Counted from the first letter of the stretch, positions 1 through 10,640 are shown. The stretch is DNA of 64,000 nt from an uncultured Verrucomicrobia subdivision 3 bacterium (GCA_903835255.1 CAILMI010000029.1:1-64000), one strand, 5' to 3'. The notes: a model not told the origin generated them from the letters alone. Numbers and translations: made by a program.

Positions 1-1866
1 AAGAAAAAAGCCGTCATCTCCACCCACACCATCAATCTCCAGGAGCAGCTCACGGAAAAAGACCTGCCGATGCTGGCGGCCGTGCTGGGCGGGCTGCCGG
101 AGCCGGTGACCTTCAGCTACGCCATGCTCAAGGGGCGCGCGAACTACCTCTGCACGCGCCGCCTCCAGAAGGCGATGCAGCAAAGCGGCAGCCTGTTCAC
201 CACCTCGGAAGCCGCGGAGCTGCAGCGCATCTATGAATGGTCCAAAACGACCCGGGATGGCAGCCTCTCGGATTTCTCACTGGAGCCGGACCCGAAAGTC
301 TGGGCGCAGGTCTGCTCGGAACGGGGGCTGTGCTCCCCGAAAACCTGCGGCCATCAGTCCGATTTTGCGCGCGACCATGACGCCTGTTTTTTTCAGCGCG
401 TGCGCAGCCGCATCCTGTCGGCCGATGTGGTGATTGTGAATCACACGCTGTTCTTCACGCTGCTCGGCGGGGTGGACGAGGACTTGGAGGGCGGGATCCT
501 GTTCCGGAACGACTTCGTGATCTTTGATGAGGCGCACACGATGGAAGGGGTGGCCTCGCGGCACATCGGCCTGAGCGTGTCCAGCGGGCAGATGCGCTAT
601 TCGCTGAACCGGCTGTGGAATCCGCGCACGGAAAAAGGCCTTCTGGCAACCCTGCGCAAGGGCGCCGCAATCAAACTGGTCTCGGACATCCTGAGCGAGG
701 CGGACCAGTTTTTCCAGAATGTCGAGGCCGCCTGCGAGGAGATCCAGGCGGCGGCCCCCCCGAAGTTTTCCGGCGGCGACGCCGCTTCCGCCCGGCGCCG
801 GGCGTGGACGGAATTGCGCATCCGCCGGGCGGACCTGGTAGCCGACAACGTCACCCTGCCCCTCCAACGGCTGCGCGAAGCCGTCAGCGAGCTGATCAAG
901 CTCAGCGAGGACAAGGACATCGGGCAGGAGCTAATCGAGTGCAACCGGCGGCTGGGGGAATTGAAGCTGGAGGTGGCGGAATTCCTGGACCAGTCGGCGG
1001 CGGACCATGTTTACTGGGTGGAACGCGGCGGCAAGACGCAGCGGAACCTTTCGCTGAATGCCGCGCCCGTGGACGTGGCCGATTATCTGCGACGCCGCCT
1101 GTTTGCGAGCGACACGAGCGTCATCATGACGAGCGCGACCCTGGCGACGAGCACCGGCGGGGGGCGGCAGAAGCCGGGCGCCGCGAATTCCAAGCCGCTC
1201 TCCTATTTTTCAAAGCGGGTGGGCTGCGAATCCGCCACCCTTCTCCAGGTGGGCACGCCGTTTGATTACGAGCGGCAGATGAAACTATTCGCTGTCAAAA
1301 AAATGCCTGACCCGCGCGACCCGGGTTATGCCGACGCCCTCATTCATTGGGTCGAGCATTTTGTGAGGCAGACCCACGGCAAGGCGTTTGTGCTCTTCAC
1401 CAGCTACAAACTCATGCAGGAGGTGGCTGAGCGGATGCAGCCGTTCTTTGACGAATTGAGACTCAAGCTGTTCATCCAGGGCACCGGCATGCCGCGCTCC
1501 ACCCTGCTGGAGAAATTTAAGGAGGACACCGACTCCGTGCTATTCGGCACGGACAGCTTCTGGCAGGGCGTGGACGTGCCGGGCGAGGCATTAAGCAACG
1601 TCATCATCACGCGCCTGCCCTTCGCCGTGCCGGACCACCCGCTGATCGAGGCGCGGCTGGAAGCCATCGAGGCGCGCGGCGGGAATTCCTTCAGCGAATT
1701 TTCACTGCCGGAGGCGATCCTGAAATTCCGCCAGGGCGTCGGGCGCTTGATCCGCACCAAAAGCGATACCGGGATTGTCGTGGTCCTGGACAACCGGATT
1801 TTAACCAAGCAATACGGTCAGGCGTTCCTCGATGCGCTGCCGCCCTGCCCCGTGGAAATTGTCTAG
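1..1866 (+). CDS. DinG/XPD-like ATP-dependent DNA helicase, 5'-truncated by window edge
   Basis: Frame open from base 1 (KKKAVISTHTINLQEQLTEKDLPM...); contains VIFDEAHTMEG (DEAH), VIMTSATLAT, GTDSFWQGVDVPGEALSNVIITRLPF and FRQGVGRLIRT motifs. Confidence 0.9.
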   Translation, partial: KKKAVISTHTINLQEQLTEKDLPMLAAVLGGLPEPVTFSYAMLKGRANYLCTRRLQKAMQQSGSLFTTSEAAELQRIYEWSKTTRDGSLSDFSLEPDPKVWAQVCSERGLCSPKTCGHQSDFARDHDACFFQRVRSRILSADVVIVNHTLFFTLLGGVDEDLEGGILFRNDFVIFDEAHTMEGVASRHIGLSVSSGQMRYSLNRLWNPRTEKGLLATLRKGAAIKLVSDILSEADQFFQNVEAACEEIQAAAPPKFSGGDAASARRRAWTELRIRRADLVADNVTLPLQRLREAVSELIKLSEDKDIGQELIECNRRLGELKLEVAEFLDQSAADHVYWVERGGKTQRNLSLNAAPVDVADYLRRRLFASDTSVIMTSATLATSTGGGRQKPGAANSKPLSYFSKRVGCESATLLQVGTPFDYERQMKLFAVKKMPDPRDPGYADALIHWVEHFVRQTHGKAFVLFTSYKLMQEVAERMQPFFDELRLKLFIQGTGMPRSTLLEKFKEDTDSVLFGTDSFWQGVDVPGEALSNVIITRLPFAVPDHPLIEARLEAIEARGGNSFSEFSLPEAILKFRQGVGRLIRTKSDTGIVVVLDNRILTKQYGQAFLDALPPCPVEIV

Positions 1867-1868
1867 CG

Positions 1869-2450
1869 ATGAACGGGCACGATTTTCTCAAGCTGGCGGG
1901 CGGGCTGATGGCCATGGGCTTCTATGCGCCGATGATTGCAGAGATTCTCCGGTCGCGCGGCGCCGGCCAAAGCTTCGCCACTTGGGGGCTGTGGGCGGTG
2001 CTGGACATTGTGCTGACCCTCACGCTCTGGCAGCAGCATGGCAATTATTTGCTCTCGCTCGGATTTGCCGTCGGCGGCCTGGCCCTGGCGGGGGTCCTGC
2101 TGATTCAGCGCCAGTGGTCCTGGAACTGGTTTGATTCCACCATCACCCTTCTGGTGCTGGCAAGCTTGGCGGTATGGGCCTTGAGCGGCACCCGAAACGC
2201 CACCCTGGCGGTGACGGCCGCCGTCTGTGCCGCGGGCGTTCCGGGATTCATCGCGATGCTGCGCAATCCGCAGCCATCGGCCGGAAAAATCTGGGCGGGG
2301 TTCACAGCAGCCAATCTCCTCTCTTTTTTCGGCGGCACGGCCATGACCTTGGAGGAGCGGCTGGTGCCGGCCGCCTTCACAGTTTTATGCGGCCTGATGA
2401 TGGCCGCGTGCTGGCGGCCGGCAGGAAAGAAAACCAGCGCGACCCATTAG
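1869..2450 (+). CDS. multi-pass membrane protein of unknown function
   Basis: 193 aa, repeated hydrophobic segments, starts 3 bp after the helicase stop. Confidence 0.6.
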   Translation: MNGHDFLKLAGGLMAMGFYAPMIAEILRSRGAGQSFATWGLWAVLDIVLTLTLWQQHGNYLLSLGFAVGGLALAGVLLIQRQWSWNWFDSTITLLVLASLAVWALSGTRNATLAVTAAVCAAGVPGFIAMLRNPQPSAGKIWAGFTAANLLSFFGGTAMTLEERLVPAAFTVLCGLMMAACWRPAGKKTSATH

Positions 2451-2529
2451 AGCGCTGACAGGATAGCCGAAGCGTTGGGCAGCAAAGTTTTTCGCGGCGG
2501 CATCTGCGCAGCAAGGGGCTGAAAGCTCT

Positions 2530-2841
2530 CTACGAAGCCAATTCATCCAAAAGAAGCTGTCGAAAAACCTCATAGACGGTATGGCGCTCCATGGCAAAAA
2601 GACATTTGACCACGCGCTAACCGTTTTCAAAATCCTGACGGAAAACAACCCGCTGGCTTTTGATCCTTAATCGTGAAGAGCCCGATAAATCATCCTCCAA
2701 ATGGCAGATTGCCGGCGGATTTTCCCGCCCGTTCCAGGTGGAAAGTTTTTTTATTTCGCGCCCCATCACCCGCCTCAGCTCCGGCGACTGGCTGCGAACG
2801 TATTTCGCTATCTGAGCCGACCAAACCACTTTAGATTTCAC
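2530..2841 (-). pseudogene. RelE/ParE-type toxin interrupted by an in-frame TAG stop
   Basis: 74-aa ORF (2617..2841) continues in the same frame after TAG at 2617-2619 as RVVKCLFAMERHTVYEVFRQLLLDELAS to a TAG at 2530-2532; overlaps an antitoxin-like ORF. Confidence 0.6.
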
Positions 2842-3076
2842 TTGGCACCTCGGTATAAATCACCCTGCCAGCCCGATCCTGCTTAACCAGCTCCATCAAA
2901 CCGGAGTTTTTTTGCAATTCCAAGGTTTCTAAAATTGAGGCCATCTTCTCCCGCGACACCATGAACGCCTCCACCCGGCCGTTTTTTGAAACAGGAACCA
3001 CACCGTGCACCCGTGTTTGTTTCAGCAAATTAGAAAAGCCCGCCTGCCCCTGAGTCGCAGAAACTATATTTTTCAT
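2831..3076 (-). CDS. Phd/YefM-type antitoxin
   Basis: MKNIVSATQGQAGFSNLLKQTRVHGVVPVSKNGRVEAFMVSREKMASIL resembles Phd/YefM antitoxins; overlaps downstream toxin-like frame. Confidence 0.7.
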   Translation of the reverse strand: MKNIVSATQGQAGFSNLLKQTRVHGVVPVSKNGRVEAFMVSREKMASILETLELQKNSGLMELVKQDRAGRVIYTEVPSEI

Positions 3077-3215
3077 GTTCAAAATATATAATTCCCAGAT
3101 ACCCAAAGTCAAATTCCCCAGACCGCGGCGTCCGCCGGTTATCTTACCCTGGCGAATCATACTGGCGAATCACACTTGTTTCTAAAGGCGTTTTCCGCCA
3201 TCAATTCCCCCGCCC

Positions 3216-4391
3216 ATGACTGAAGCCCAATTCCTGCAACTCGCCCTGCGCCTGGCCCGGCGCGGCGCCGGCACCACCTCCCCCAATCCGATGGTGGGCG
3301 CGGTCCTGGTCCGGAATGGAAAAATTATCGGCCGCGGATGGCACCGACGCGCGGGCGGACCCCACGCCGAAGTCGAGGCGCTCCGCGACGCGGAACAAGG
3401 CGGCCACCCCACCCGGGGGGCCACCCTGTATGTCACGCTCGAGCCGTGCTGCACGCACGGCCGCACACCGCCCTGCACGAAGGCCATCCTCGCCGCAGGT
3501 CTCCGCCGGGTTGTCGTGGGCGCCACCGACCCAAACCCAAAACACGCGGGCAGGGCTTTTTCCATCTTAAAACGGGCGGGGATTGAAGTGACTCAGGCAG
3601 GATTATCCAACGCTTTCCCCGACCGGATTGCCAACGCCTGCACCGACCTGAATGAGGCCTTCAACCATTGGATCCTCCACCGCACCCCCTTCGTCACCGT
3701 CAAAGCCGCCCTGACACTGGATGGAAAGATCGCGACGGCGGACGGCCAGTCCCAGTGGATCACCGGTGAGAAATCCCGGGCACAGGGAATGAAGCTGCGC
3801 CGGAACAGCGATGCCATCCTAGTGGGCATTCAAACCATTCTGAAGGATGATCCGAGCCTGACCGTCCGCAGCCCAAAGGCGGTTGCGGGAAGCGGGAAGC
3901 CGTCCTTGCGGCTGCGACGGATCATCCTGGATTCTGGGGCGCGGACGCCGCTCGATTCCAAAATCGTGAGCGATGCGGCGGCTGGCGCGACGACGATTGT
4001 GGTGAGCCGGTCAGCGCCCCGAAAACGCGTGGCGGCTCTGGCCAAAAAAGTGAGGGTTTTAGTGGCGCCGGCCGCCCCATCCGCCGGCAGGAATCGGCGT
4101 CCCCCCCTTGATTTACGCTGGCTGCTGAAAAAACTCGGTTCAGAAAATGTCACGCGCCTGCTGGTGGAGGGCGGCGGCGAAGTGAACGCCTCCTTCCTGC
4201 TCGGCGGATTCGCCGAGCGCGTGGCGTTTTTCTACGCGCCTAAAATCCTGGGCGGGCAGGCATCGCGGCGGGGCGTCGCGGGCGACGGCGCAAAAAACCT
4301 GAGCGAGTGCGTCCCCCTGCGGAATATCCGGTGGCGGAGATTGGGAGAGGATTTGCTGCTGACAGCGCGGGTAGGCAATCCCAAACCCTGA
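3216..4391 (+). CDS. ribD: bifunctional riboflavin deaminase/reductase
   Basis: HAEVEALRDAEQ...YVTLEPCCTHGRTPPCTKAI zinc deaminase motif, C-terminal reductase domain; followed by ribE. Confidence 0.95.
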   Translation: MTEAQFLQLALRLARRGAGTTSPNPMVGAVLVRNGKIIGRGWHRRAGGPHAEVEALRDAEQGGHPTRGATLYVTLEPCCTHGRTPPCTKAILAAGLRRVVVGATDPNPKHAGRAFSILKRAGIEVTQAGLSNAFPDRIANACTDLNEAFNHWILHRTPFVTVKAALTLDGKIATADGQSQWITGEKSRAQGMKLRRNSDAILVGIQTILKDDPSLTVRSPKAVAGSGKPSLRLRRIILDSGARTPLDSKIVSDAAAGATTIVVSRSAPRKRVAALAKKVRVLVAPAAPSAGRNRRPPLDLRWLLKKLGSENVTRLLVEGGGEVNASFLLGGFAERVAFFYAPKILGGQASRRGVAGDGAKNLSECVPLRNIRWRRLGEDLLLTARVGNPKP

Positions 4392-4497
4392 AGCAGATCC
4401 CGACGCGCCGAGCCATCCCGCTGCGGGCGGCTTTGGAGATTCTTCACGGCATGAATCACGGCTCGACGCCATCCCGGCCCCCCGTTAAATTTTCACT

Positions 4498-5103
4498 ATG
4501 TTCACAGGTATTGTTCAGGAAACAGGAACGGTCGAGAGCATCCAGCCAACGTCGAAATCCATCCGTCTCACAGTGCGGGCCGGGGCGGCCGCGCGCGGCC
4601 TCAAACGGGGCGACAGCGTGGCGGTGAACGGCTGCTGCCTGACGGTCGTGACGATTGCCGCGCGCGGAAAATCCAAACTGCTCCAGTTCGACGTGCTGCA
4701 AGAGTCGTGGCGGCTGACCAACCTGTCGTGTGTCCGACCGGGTTCGGGGGTGAACCTGGAGAGGCCGCTCCGCGCCAGCGGGGAGTTTGGCGGACATTTT
4801 GTGACCGGCCATGTGGACGGAATGGGGAAGATTGTGCGGTGGGAAAAATCAGGTGCGGACCATGTTTTAGAAATCGCCGCCCCCGCGAACGTCATGCGCT
4901 ACGTCATCCGCAAAGGCTCCATTGCCATAGACGGCATCAGCCTGACGGTCGCGGGCGTGAAAAAAAAGACGTTCCGGGTCTGGATCATTCCCCACACCTT
5001 CACCGCCACCGCGCTCCGCGAACGGCAGGTGGGCGATGCGGTGAATCTGGAGGCGGACCTGCTGGGAAAATATGTGGAGCGATTTCTCGCCGGACGGCGC
5101 TGA
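4498..5103 (+). CDS. ribE: riboflavin synthase alpha subunit
   Basis: MFTGIVQETGTV start, duplicated lumazine-binding domain, GHFVTGHVDG. Confidence 0.95.
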   Translation: MFTGIVQETGTVESIQPTSKSIRLTVRAGAAARGLKRGDSVAVNGCCLTVVTIAARGKSKLLQFDVLQESWRLTNLSCVRPGSGVNLERPLRASGEFGGHFVTGHVDGMGKIVRWEKSGADHVLEIAAPANVMRYVIRKGSIAIDGISLTVAGVKKKTFRVWIIPHTFTATALRERQVGDAVNLEADLLGKYVERFLAGRR

Positions 5104-5147
5104 AGCCCGCCCGCAGTGAGGATCCCACGACCCCGAAAAACTCGGCG

Positions 5148-6428
5148 TTACTCGACCACAAAGGGCGCAAACTCGGCGTGCAGATGCGGTGGGATCCGCA
5201 CCTTGAAACGGGCGTTCCGGCCGGAATAGCGGCGGGTGACGACCTGTCCGACGGCATGAATGCGGGCAATGACGGCGGCTTTTTCCTGCGGCACGCGCAA
5301 ATCCAGAAACTCGCGGATGGGGCGGAGCCGTGTGCCGAGCTCTGCCAGCAGCGGCCCCATGCCCTCGCCTGTCCGCGCCGAAATAGCCACGGAATGAGGG
5401 TAGGCCTCACGGAGTCGGTTCAGGCCGCCGGCGCCGGAGATCTGATCCATCTTATTGAAGACCATCAACACCGGCTTCTCCGCCGCGCCGATCTCCGCCA
5501 ACACCGCGTCCACGGCCACAATCTGTTCCGCGGCCTGCGGATGGCTGACGTCCACCACATGCAATAGCAGATCCGCCTGCACCACCTCTTCCAGCGTGGC
5601 CTTGAACGCCTCCACCAGCCCGTGCGGGAGTTTTTTAATGAATCCCACCGTGTCTGTCAGCAACACGTTCTGATTGGTCGGCAGGCGCAGGCGCCGCGTG
5701 GTCGGGTCGAGGGTGGCGAACAACTTGTCCTCCGCCAAAACCCCCGAGCCGGTGAGCGCATTGAGCAGCGTGGATTTGCCGGCGTTGGTGTAGCCCACGA
5801 TGGAGGCGAGCGGCCACTGGCTGCGCTGGCGGCCGGCGCGCTGCGTCTCCCGCTGGCGCCGGACCTTGTCCAGCTCGCTGGAAATCTTCTCAATGCGTTC
5901 TGAAATCTTCCGGCGATCGGCTTCGAGCTGCGATTCCCCTTCGCCGCCGATGGACCCGGTGGAACCGCGCTGCCGCGACAAGTGCGACCAGAAGCGGGTG
6001 AGCCGGGGCAGCAGGTATTGCAGCTGAGCGTGTTCGATCTGTAACTTGCCTTCGCGCGTGCGGGCGCGCTGTCCGAAGATTTCCAAGATCAGCGCGGTGC
6101 GGTCCATGATCTTGCAGCCGAAGATCTTCTCCAGATTGCGCGTCTGCGCGGGGGAAAGCTCATCGTCAAAAACCACGGCGTCCACCCCGTTTGCCTTGCA
6201 ATGCTGGGCAAATTCCTCGGCCTTGCCGGGGCCCAGGTAGGTGGCGGCGACCGGGGCGGCCATCTTTTGAACGCCCTCACCCGCGATCTGCGCGCCGGCC
6301 GTCTCGGCCAGCTCCGCCAGCTCCGCCAGCGATTCGCGGATATCGGCGGCGGTGCGGGACTTGAGTTCCACGCCGATGAGAAAAACGCGCCGGAGGCGGG
6401 TGTCGCGGGTCTGGAGGAGTGATTTCAC
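5148..6428 (-). CDS. hflX: GTPase HflX
   Basis: GYTNAGKSTLLNALTG, LFATLDPTTR, LTDTVGFIKKLPHGLVEAFKATLEE. Confidence 0.95.
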   Translation of the reverse strand: MKSLLQTRDTRLRRVFLIGVELKSRTAADIRESLAELAELAETAGAQIAGEGVQKMAAPVAATYLGPGKAEEFAQHCKANGVDAVVFDDELSPAQTRNLEKIFGCKIMDRTALILEIFGQRARTREGKLQIEHAQLQYLLPRLTRFWSHLSRQRGSTGSIGGEGESQLEADRRKISERIEKISSELDKVRRQRETQRAGRQRSQWPLASIVGYTNAGKSTLLNALTGSGVLAEDKLFATLDPTTRRLRLPTNQNVLLTDTVGFIKKLPHGLVEAFKATLEEVVQADLLLHVVDVSHPQAAEQIVAVDAVLAEIGAAEKPVLMVFNKMDQISGAGGLNRLREAYPHSVAISARTGEGMGPLLAELGTRLRPIREFLDLRVPQEKAAVIARIHAVGQVVTRRYSGRNARFKVRIPPHLHAEFAPFVVE

Positions 6429-6549
6429 TGTTTCGTGACCGCCACGCTAGCAGAAAATTCGGCGAACGGAAGCGCGGACTGCACTCAAGGGGCGGGGCTC
6501 GAAATTAATCTATCAAAATTGACACCGCTTGAATAACGTCTTCCCATCT

Positions 6550-7800
6550 ATGAAAAAAGTTCTGATCCTAGCCCTGTTTGGCCTTACCCTTGCCGGCGAG
6601 GCGCAACCCCTGCCGACAATTGAGTTGCGACCTGTTTTTCCGGCATTGAAAGCCGAGCGGCCGGTCTGGATGACCGAGCCTCCCGACGGCTCCCGACGGC
6701 AGTTTGTTATCTACCAATCCGGGAAAATCCTAGTAGTCCGCCCGGGTTCTAACGGTGCGGATGCGAAAGAATTCCTGAACATCGAAGACCGCCATCCGGA
6801 TTTTGAAAACGAATGCGGCCTGCTGAGCCTGGCCTTTCATCCGGGATTTGCCACCAACCGGCTGTTCTACATCTATTACACCCAGAAAAATTCCCCGGAT
6901 CAGAATTCCCGGCCGCTGAACTTCCCTTTTCGCAGCGTCATCAGCGAGTTCAAAACGGCTGCGGGCGACCCCGACCGGGCGGATCTTGCCACCGAGCGCC
7001 CCCTGCTCGAGGTGCCGCAGCCATATGGAAATCACAAGGGGGGGCAGGTCAGCTTCGGTCCGGACGGCTATCTCTACATCGGATTGGGCGATGGCGGCGG
7101 GGGCAATGATCCGTTCGGGAATGGCCAGAACACGGCCACCCTGCTCGGAAAAATCCTGCGCCTGGACGTGAACGCGCAGGCGACCGTGGGGCGCGGGAAA
7201 AACCAGCGCCAGCTGCCCTATAGCATTCCCAACGACAACCCGTTCATGAAGGAGGCGGACATGGGGGACCGCGGGGCGCGCCGGGAGATTTTCGCCTACG
7301 GCCTGCGCAACCCCTGGCGCTACAGCTGGGACGCCAAAAACGGCGACCTGTGGGCGGGGGATGTCGGCCAAAATTTATGGGAGGAGGTGGACCTCATCCG
7401 CTCCGGCGGCAACTACGGCTGGAACGTCCGAGAAGGCGCGCACCACTTCAAGCCCGGCCCGGAAGGCGCGCGCTACATCGAGCCCGTCATCGAATACCCC
7501 CACCGGACAAGCCACCAGCCCCAGGCCCTTTTTCCTGACCACGGCATCGGGGTGTCCATCACCGGCGGCTATGTTTACCGCGGGAAAAAATTTCCCGCCC
7601 TCGAAGGAATCTACCTCTACGCCGATTACGGCAGCGGCACCATCTGGGGATTTCGCTACGATCGCGAGGCGCACGCCGTGACCGCGCACGGCGCACTGCT
7701 GGAGCAGAAAAAAAACATCACCAGCTTCGCGGAAGATCGGGAGGGCGAAGTGTATGCCCTGACTCAGGACGGCGGGATTTATTCCATCGCCGTGCCGTGA
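6550..7800 (+). CDS. PQQ-dependent sugar dehydrogenase-like (glucose/sorbosone dehydrogenase) secreted protein
   Basis: Signal peptide MKKVLILALFGLTLAGEAQ; LSLAFHPGFATN, GLGDGGGGNDPFGNGQN, YGLRNPWRYSWD. Confidence 0.85.
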   Translation: MKKVLILALFGLTLAGEAQPLPTIELRPVFPALKAERPVWMTEPPDGSRRQFVIYQSGKILVVRPGSNGADAKEFLNIEDRHPDFENECGLLSLAFHPGFATNRLFYIYYTQKNSPDQNSRPLNFPFRSVISEFKTAAGDPDRADLATERPLLEVPQPYGNHKGGQVSFGPDGYLYIGLGDGGGGNDPFGNGQNTATLLGKILRLDVNAQATVGRGKNQRQLPYSIPNDNPFMKEADMGDRGARREIFAYGLRNPWRYSWDAKNGDLWAGDVGQNLWEEVDLIRSGGNYGWNVREGAHHFKPGPEGARYIEPVIEYPHRTSHQPQALFPDHGIGVSITGGYVYRGKKFPALEGIYLYADYGSGTIWGFRYDREAHAVTAHGALLEQKKNITSFAEDREGEVYALTQDGGIYSIAVP

Positions 7801-7804
7801 GCCT

Positions 7805-9703
7805 TCAGGGTTTGAACCGCACCACATACCAGGGCTGCAACCCTTCGTTGACCTTCACCATGGCGTGGACGGTTCCGACCCATTCCGCGCCAGACCGATT
7901 GAGCCAGGCCTCGAAGGAGGTGCCCTGTTCGTGCAAATGATATCCCCCCACGACGACGTAGCGAACCTGCCGACAAATTTCCTCCGGGCTATCCGTGAGT
8001 AAAAAATGCTCCACCCGGCGTTCGCCAAACGGCCGCCACAGGGAGATGTCGGTGTCGTCGACCGTCCCAATGAAACCCACGGTTTTGAGATCCCGCGGCA
8101 GCAGGGCGCGCACCTCCGCGAGCGGGTCGTTGCGCTGGGAATACACGGTGTACACCTTCAGGGCGCGGGTAATGAGGCGCTGATCCGGATAGCGCTCGTG
8201 CAACCCGGATAAGATCGTCTTGGCGGGCCACAGGGGCCGGTCCGGCGACAGGATCAAAACCACGAACGCCAACAGAAGAACGCCGACGGACAGCCAGCGC
8301 CAACTGCGGCGACGGACGACATGGGATTGTCCGGGGGCCATGAGCAGCAGCGGCAGCAACAGTGGATAGTAGGGGGCGATCAGCCGTTGGGGCGTGACCA
8401 TCCCGGATTTCATGCTGTAGGCGAGCAGGGCAATCCACGGAGCCACTAAGACAAGCCGGCAAAAAGCCGACGGAATGACTGGCCGCAAAGCGGGGAGGGT
8501 CGCACCACCACTGTGCCTGAAGCGGGCGGCAATGAGGGAAGCGATGAGCAACAGGCTCAAGCCAAAGCCAATGCCGGCCCAGTCCTCCGTTTGCAATTCA
8601 CCGATGATTTCAAAGCCCTGTTCAAAGTTAGCCCGCAGGGGGGCGGCAATCAGATGGGGCAGAATGGCTAGCGCGTTTTGATTCCACCAGCCCGCCAACG
8701 GGCAGAGCGGCGGCACTAAATTATTAAAAGCGAGCAGCAGCGCATTGCCCCAAACTCCAACCCCGGGACTTTTCATCTCCATGCCCGGACGTTCGATCGA
8801 CAAACCCGACCAGTCCCCGTTGCAATAATGCATGTTCAGGAGCGCCGTCGGCAGAAAGGAGACCCCGGCGGCGAGCAGCACGAGGACCACCGAGGCCACC
8901 GGCTTTCGACGAAGCAATGGCAGGACGGCAAAAATCAGAATGGCCCACGGCAGCAGCAATGGGAGGTTGCTCGCCTTGGCCCCCGTCAGCAAGGCGGCCG
9001 CCATGAGCGAATGCCAGACGTCTGCCGTCCGCCGCGAAGACCACGCGCGGGCGGCAAAATCAACGGCCGCCAGCGCATAGACCGCAGGGAAAGTGTCATT
9101 GGAAATACCCCCTGCCTGGAGCAGGAAATTATAACCCGTTGGCAGCAGCCACATCCACTGCCAGGCCGCGCGCGCCCGGACCCCTAACCGGGTAAAAACG
9201 CTGTAGACCAGCCCCGGCAGCAGCAGGAACGGGAGGAAGTTGACCAAAAACAGCGCTCGGTCGGATTTAGTGAACAGCAACAGCGGCGCCGTCAGCCACT
9301 CAATGCCGCACGCGCGGTCGTTCATCCGGTAATTGGCCGTGTGGATCCAGAGCCAGTGGTCGTGCGACAGCCATTGCAGCACGCGCGCCTCGCGGTAGTT
9401 GAGTCCGGTATAACTCGTGGGCGGATACAGCACGCCCCCCAATAAAATGAGGGCCGCCAGCGCCGCGAAGCACAGCGGCAGCGGACGACAAAACCGACGC
9501 CGGATTTTCGCCCAGCCCCCATTCTTGCCGCCCGGCATCCCGCTCCATTCCCTCCGCGCGACCCACATCAAAAGAATGAAGACGGCCAGGGCGATTCCGT
9601 AGCCGGCGCGGTTCAACTGACCCAGCGCGGACAGCGTCCAACCCGCCGCGCTGGCAAAGACGGAAACCCAGATCCAGAGACGGACGAGAGGAAGAAATGA
9701 CAT
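7805..9703 (-). CDS. polytopic membrane protein, possibly GT39/ArnT-like glycosyltransferase
   Basis: 632 aa with many hydrophobic helices; general architecture only. Confidence 0.5.
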   Translation of the reverse strand: MSFLPLVRLWIWVSVFASAAGWTLSALGQLNRAGYGIALAVFILLMWVARREWSGMPGGKNGGWAKIRRRFCRPLPLCFAALAALILLGGVLYPPTSYTGLNYREARVLQWLSHDHWLWIHTANYRMNDRACGIEWLTAPLLLFTKSDRALFLVNFLPFLLLPGLVYSVFTRLGVRARAAWQWMWLLPTGYNFLLQAGGISNDTFPAVYALAAVDFAARAWSSRRTADVWHSLMAAALLTGAKASNLPLLLPWAILIFAVLPLLRRKPVASVVLVLLAAGVSFLPTALLNMHYCNGDWSGLSIERPGMEMKSPGVGVWGNALLLAFNNLVPPLCPLAGWWNQNALAILPHLIAAPLRANFEQGFEIIGELQTEDWAGIGFGLSLLLIASLIAARFRHSGGATLPALRPVIPSAFCRLVLVAPWIALLAYSMKSGMVTPQRLIAPYYPLLLPLLLMAPGQSHVVRRRSWRWLSVGVLLLAFVVLILSPDRPLWPAKTILSGLHERYPDQRLITRALKVYTVYSQRNDPLAEVRALLPRDLKTVGFIGTVDDTDISLWRPFGERRVEHFLLTDSPEEICRQVRYVVVGGYHLHEQGTSFEAWLNRSGAEWVGTVHAMVKVNEGLQPWYVVRFKP

Positions 9704-9725
9704 GCCGGGCGGCGCGGTTAGGGGA

Positions 9726-10640
9726 TTAAATCTGGAAATCCACCGTCGCCTTTTTATCCGCCTTGTTCAGCACCCGCATGTCCAGCCCGTCATAAACCAC
9801 CAGCGAGTTGGGGGCGACACTGTCCATGATGAACACGTTGCCGCCGATTGTGCTGCCCGCCCCAATGACCGTCTCGCCGCCCAGAATCGTCGCCCCGGGA
9901 TAGATGGTCACCCGGTCCTCAATCGTCGGATGCCGCTTTCGCCCCCGCAATTGCTGGCCGCCGGCGGTGGACTTCGCGCCCAGGGTCACGCCGTGGTACA
10001 TCTTCACGTGATGGCCGATGACCGCCGTCTCACCGACGACCGTGCCGGTGCCATGATCCACGAAAAAGTGCGACCCGATTTTTGCGCCCGGATGCAGGTC
10101 CATGCCCGTGCGCGCATGGGCCCACTCGCTCATGATGCGCGGGATGAGCGCCACTTTTTTCAAATAGAGCTGATGCGCCAGGCGCTGCACCGCGATGGCC
10201 TCCACGAAGGGATAGGAAACGATGATCTCCTCCCGGCTCGCTGCCGCCGGGTCCCCTTCAAACGCCGCCTCCACGTCGGTCTGCAATAGTTCCCGAATGG
10301 AGGGAAGCCCCCCCAGAAACTCCATGGTCAGCCGGTGCGCCTCGGCGGTGATGTCCTTCCGGGCCAGCCCGTCCGGCGGATTGTATTCGAGGCTCTTGCG
10401 AATTTCGTCCTCCAGTTTGCCGAGGACGACATCCAGCAGCGCCGCCGTTTCCACCTTGATCTCAGAAGAATGAATCAGCTGCTCATCGAAAAAACCGGGG
10501 AACAGCAACCGGAGCAGGTCGTGGGTGAGCGCGGTGACGACGCGCTTGGACGGCAGGTTTTTTCCGTCCAGATGATTGATGCCGCCGACGCGGGCATAGG
10601 AGGCGACGAGTTGATTTGTGAGTTGGGTGACGGTTTCCAC
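9726..10640 (-). CDS. cysE: serine O-acetyltransferase
   Basis: GMDLHPGAKIGSHFFVDHGTGTVVGETAVIGHHVKMYHGVTLGAK left-handed helix signature. Confidence 0.9.
   Translation of the reverse strand: METVTQLTNQLVASYARVGGINHLDGKNLPSKRVVTALTHDLLRLLFPGFFDEQLIHSSEIKVETAALLDVVLGKLEDEIRKSLEYNPPDGLARKDITAEAHRLTMEFLGGLPSIRELLQTDVEAAFEGDPAAASREEIIVSYPFVEAIAVQRLAHQLYLKKVALIPRIMSEWAHARTGMDLHPGAKIGSHFFVDHGTGTVVGETAVIGHHVKMYHGVTLGAKSTAGGQQLRGRKRHPTIEDRVTIYPGATILGGETVIGAGSTIGGNVFIMDSVAPNSLVVYDGLDMRVLNKADKKATVDFQI

Noticed and set aside
277-867. Long minus-strand ORFs inside the DinG-like gene
   Set aside because: Antisense to a clear CDS; typical of high-GC third-codon bias. Same reasoning used for most overlapping ORFs in the track, e.g. 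21549..23219, 45135..46940, 15843..16865.
3160-3215. FMN riboswitch before ribD
   Set aside because: The gap is too short and no conserved RFN helices could be seen.
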